Below are positions 61,584 to 64,000 of a stretch of DNA of 64,000 nucleotides, in pieces. Under the pieces are notes generated by a model. It saw only the letters and a list, made by a program, of their open reading frames with translations. It did no database searches and was not told the origin of the DNA. Both the position numbers and the translations under genes were made by a program. This DNA comes from Rhynochetos jubatus (Eukaryota > Chordata > Aves > Eurypygiformes > Rhynochetidae). Within the stretch, counting starts at the first letter, position 1; every line of letters starts with the position of its first letter. Location of the stretch: contig CM050677.1 of the NCBI GenBank assembly GCA_027574665.1, forward strand, positions 877,273-941,272, in the 5' to 3' direction.

Positions 61584-62794
61584 CGGCCACTGCCCTTCGA
61601 CAGCTCACTGATCCGGTGCCCCTACAATGGGAAAAAACAGAACCGGTTTGGGTGGAGCAGTGGCCGCTATCCTCGGAAAAGCTGTCGCACTTACAGCTGT
61701 TAGTGAATGAACAATTTGCTGCAGGACATTTGGAGGAATCTTTTAGTCCTTGGAACACGCCTGTGTTTGTTATTCAGAAAAAATCAGGGAAATGGCGACT
61801 TTTACAAGATCTAAGGGCTGTTAATGCTGTCATGAAGCCGATGGGAGCCTTACAGCCTGGATTACCTACACCTACGATGATACCTAGTAATTGGGAGATT
61901 GTTGTCATAGATTTGAAGGATTGCTTTTTTACGATTCCTCTTCATGAAAAGGATAAAGAGAAATTTGCTTTTTCTGTTCCTTCAATTAACAAACAAGCAC
62001 CGTACAAAAGATACCAGTGGAAAGTGCTTCCACAAGGAATGAAAAATTCTCCTACTATTTGTCAATATTTTGTTGCTGCAGCTTTAATACCTATACGGTA
62101 TCGTTTTTCTGACTATTTGATTTATCATTATATGGATGATATTTTGTGCGCTGCCTTACATATCTCCGCTAATTTCATTACAGATCTTCAAGATGCATTA
62201 CGGAAAGCTGGATTAGTAATAGCAGAGGATAAGTTTCAACGTCATTCCCCTTATTCCTATTTAGGATTTAAGGTTACTGCTACTACTATTGTTCCACAAA
62301 AATTGCAAATTAATACAGATATTACCACCTTACAAGATGTCCAAAAATTATTAGGGGATCTTCAATGGCTTCGACCATACTGCGGAATTAATAACCAGGA
62401 TATTGCCCCCTTGATTTCCTTATTGAAAGGGGGGGGTGGTGCTGAGGCCCCTCGGACCATGGGGATAGAACAACGTCAAGCCTTACAGAGTGTTATACAC
62501 AAGGTGTTGCATAACTACGCCAATCGTCGTGTATTAGAAATCCCCATACCCGCTGCAATATTGAATAATGATAATCATTTGGCTGCACTGCTGTTCCAAT
62601 GGGTACCGTTACAAATGGACCCCCTAAATGTTATAGAGTGGTTATTTCCCTCTGTTTCTCTAAAAAAGACTGTTGTAACCAGATTCGAAGCTATAGCTGA
62701 GCTAATACATAAGACACGTCAGCGACTCTATGATATAGCAGGGACAGAGCTTGATGTTTTATATGTACCATATACGACTGATCAGTTGCAGTGA
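61574..62794 (+). CDS. pol: Pol, reverse transcriptase part, ending at premature TGA
   Basis: About 406 codons from the slip site to a TGA at 62,792-62,794. The ATG at 61,547 lies in the pro overlap and is probably not used. RT blocks in order: fingers region near 61,740 (FSPWNTPVFVIQKKSGKWR), motif A VVIDLKDCFF with catalytic D at 61,910, LPQGMKNSP near 62,025-62,050, YMDD at 62,129-62,140 with both metal-binding aspartates, then the thumb (LGDLQWLRPYCGIN) and connection. The methionine in YMDD agrees with a class II element. It copies the RNA genome into DNA using the tRNA-Trp primer. The TGA lies in the connection shortly before RNase H, so translation would release RT without RNase H and integrase. 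All motifs seen are intact. Confidence 0.93.
   Translation, partial: FFVAATALRQLTDPVPLQWEKTEPVWVEQWPLSSEKLSHLQLLVNEQFAAGHLEESFSPWNTPVFVIQKKSGKWRLLQDLRAVNAVMKPMGALQPGLPTPTMIPSNWEIVVIDLKDCFFTIPLHEKDKEKFAFSVPSINKQAPYKRYQWKVLPQGMKNSPTICQYFVAAALIPIRYRFSDYLIYHYMDDILCAALHISANFITDLQDALRKAGLVIAEDKFQRHSPYSYLGFKVTATTIVPQKLQINTDITTLQDVQKLLGDLQWLRPYCGINNQDIAPLISLLKGGGGAEAPRTMGIEQRQALQSVIHKVLHNYANRRVLEIPIPAAILNNDNHLAALLFQWVPLQMDPLNVIEWLFPSVSLKKTVVTRFEAIAELIHKTRQRLYDIAGTELDVLYVPYTTDQLQ
61581..61669 (+). promoter_or_regulatory. 12-bp inverted repeat, likely frameshift stimulator
   Basis: TAGCGGCCACTG at 61,581-61,592 pairs perfectly with CAGTGGCCGCTA at 61,658-61,669, leaving a 65-nt loop. A GC-rich 12-bp stem starting right after a slippery heptamer is what a stimulatory stem or the first stem of a pseudoknot should look like. 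If the outer three to six pairs are opened by the ribosome, the spacer becomes the usual length. Pairing of the loop with downstream RNA was not worked out. Confidence 0.75.
62792..62794 (+). other. In-frame TGA interrupting pol
   Basis: This is the only stop between the pro-pol slip site and the window edge in the pol frame. One base change from TGG or CGA would produce it. Two ATG codons follow immediately in the same frame, so the local sequence is stop-ATG-ATG. It is probably an inactivating nonsense mutation. Leaky read-through or restart cannot be excluded from the sequence alone. Confidence 0.85.
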
Positions 62795-64000
62795 ATGATG
62801 CAGAATGTACCTGACATTGCTTTAGTCCTCCATGATTTCTCAGGAGTGCTTACTAATCATTACCCTAAGCATCGACTTTTTGCTACAACCCTGAAAGTTG
62901 AAAAGGAACTCTTGCTTTCACCAGTACCTGTGGAAGGTATCACGGTTTATTCTGACGCTAGTCAGCGCACTCACAAGTATGGTTTTGCATGGTATGCACA
63001 TGATCAGTGGCATTCCCGTCTTTTTATCGGTGTTGGTTCCGTTCAGATGCTGGAATTGCAGGCAGTGGTAAAAGTATTTGAAGAATTTGCCCTGCAATCG
63101 TTTAATTTGGTGTGTGATTCTTTGTATGTAGTAGGCATTTTAAAACGCTTAGAAAGAGCTCTTGTTAAAGATCTCTCAAATATTATGCTTAAGGAACTTC
63201 TTTTTCGTCTGTGGCATCTTTTAAATAATCGAAGAAATCCTTATTTTGTTACACATATTCGAAGTCATAGTACGATCACGGAAGGGTTATTTACAGGAAA
63301 CAAAGTAATTGATAAATTAGTATCTACGAGTCTTGTTGTACCTCAAGTATACAAACAAGCCTCTCTTTCACATGCATTCTTCCATCAATCTGCCAAATCC
63401 TTGGCAAGGCAGTTTAAGATATCTGTTACCCAAGCACGCAATATTATATCAGCGTGCTCCGCCTGCTCTCCAATCCCTGCCTCTCTGGATATAGGTGTGA
63501 ATCCGAGAGGATTAATGGCCTTGGAGTTATGGCAGACTGACATCACATATGTTCGCTCCTTCCGAAATATGCAGCATGTTCACGTAACCATTGATACCTT
63601 TTCACATATGATGTGGGCCACGGCACAAAGGAGGAGCAACTCTGCAGCTGCTCGAAGGCATTGGCTACAATGCTTTGCTGTTATGGGTGTACCTAAGCAA
63701 ATAAAAACTGATAATGGATCCGCATATGTTGCTCAAAGTACACAGCAATTTTTACAACAATGGGGAGTAACTCATGTTACAGGAGTGCCTGGAAATTCTA
63801 CAGGACAAGCCATTATAGAAAGAGCTCATCACTATCTAAAAACTCAAATTAGTAAGTATGCTGAAGAAAAGTTGTCACCTGATCAAGTATTATTAAGGGC
63901 CTTGTATGTTATAAATTGGTTAAATCTGCGTGACGAATGCCCCCCGGCGTATAAACATATAGTATCCCAAAAAGACGTGTCAAAAGAAAAGCCTCCAGTA
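62795..64000 (+). CDS. pol: Pol, RNase H and integrase part (continues past window)
   Basis: The same frame as the RT part is open for 402 codons to the last base of the window. RNase H catalytic residues are D at 62,954 (YSDAS), E at 63,053 (LELQAV), D at 63,116 (VCDSLY) and D at 63,311. It removes the RNA strand during reverse transcription. Integrase follows, with a zinc-binding HX3H (63,371 and 63,383) and CX2C (63,455 and 63,464), then the catalytic triad D at 63,539 (LWQTDIT), D at 63,710 (KTDNGS) and E at 63,818 (IIERAH). The last two are separated by 35 residues, exactly the D,D-35-E spacing of retroviral integrases. The C-terminal domain is only begun. On its own this segment has no normal way to be translated, except by read-through or restart at the ATG pair after the TGA. 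Confidence 0.92.
   Translation, partial: MMQNVPDIALVLHDFSGVLTNHYPKHRLFATTLKVEKELLLSPVPVEGITVYSDASQRTHKYGFAWYAHDQWHSRLFIGVGSVQMLELQAVVKVFEEFALQSFNLVCDSLYVVGILKRLERALVKDLSNIMLKELLFRLWHLLNNRRNPYFVTHIRSHSTITEGLFTGNKVIDKLVSTSLVVPQVYKQASLSHAFFHQSAKSLARQFKISVTQARNIISACSACSPIPASLDIGVNPRGLMALELWQTDITYVRSFRNMQHVHVTIDTFSHMMWATAQRRSNSAAARRHWLQCFAVMGVPKQIKTDNGSAYVAQSTQQFLQQWGVTHVTGVPGNSTGQAIIERAHHYLKTQISKYAEEKLSPDQVLLRALYVINWLNLRDECPPAYKHIVSQKDVSKEKPPV

Larger units (their letters stand above)
58260..64000 (+). mobile_element. Near-intact betaretrovirus-like endogenous retrovirus, 3' end beyond window
   Basis: In order: LTR, tRNA-Trp primer-binding site, leader with splice-donor-like site, gag, pro (dUTPase plus protease) and pol (RT, RNase H, integrase), cut by the window edge inside integrase. 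gag, pro and pol are in successive -1 frames with slippery heptamers at both junctions, as known for betaretroviruses and ERVK-type elements. Apart from one TGA in pol, more than 5 kb of coding sequence is uninterrupted. CpG dinucleotides are frequent compared with the AT-rich flank. Both signs point to recent insertion. The 3' LTR, any env and the right target duplication cannot be seen here. The left boundary is uncertain (58,260 or 58,475). Confidence 0.93.

Overview
This is a vertebrate, most likely avian, stretch. It is AT-rich and gene-poor, and I recognise no host protein-coding exon, tRNA or rRNA gene. The bird assignment rests on decayed CR1 LINEs (RT motif F-A-D-D-T, 3' ends of the ATTCTATG type) and on solo LTRs whose ends look like avian ERVL-type LTRs as I remember them. 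No database search was possible, so species and chromosome stay open.

Layout. Positions 1-58,000 are intronic or intergenic DNA carrying old mobile elements. There are three solo LTRs: about 2,276-3,174; 5,981-6,591; and 13,866-14,687, the last framed by a perfect 5-bp duplication AGACC. There are four CR1 fragments: 9,164-10,085 on the minus strand, ending in a 95-bp pentanucleotide array; 17,335-19,096 on the plus strand; a 60-bp tail at 46,382 on the minus strand; and 52,589-53,900 on the minus strand. Simple repeats are scattered between them. The 27 kb between 19.1 and 46.4 kb hold nothing I can identify as a gene.

The main object is a young endogenous retrovirus running off the right edge, from about 58,260 to 64,000 and beyond. 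Its 5' LTR ends at 58,784, followed by an 18-nt primer-binding site matching tRNA-Trp (58,787-58,804), a splice-donor-like site (58,924) and an open gag from ATG 58,942 with an M-G myristoylation start. gag, pro (dUTPase plus aspartic protease) and pol lie in three frames. Each step is a -1 shift with a recognisable slippery heptamer: GGGAAAC at 60,744 and TTTTTTG at 61,574. This is betaretrovirus-like (class II/ERVK) architecture, but the primer site is the one known from alpharetroviruses. The catalytic motifs of dUTPase, protease, RT, RNase H and integrase (through the DDE glutamate) can all be read. The only break seen is one in-frame TGA (62,792-62,794) between the RT and RNase H parts of pol. 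Any env and the 3' LTR lie outside the window.

How the parts would work together in the provirus: LTR promoter and poly(A) signal, Trp-tRNA priming, Gag translation, two ribosomal frameshifts setting the Gag:Pro:Pol ratio, and a spliced RNA from the leader donor. The pol stop should prevent full-length Pol unless it is read through, so this copy is probably not autonomous, although its Gag and Pro frames are uninterrupted.
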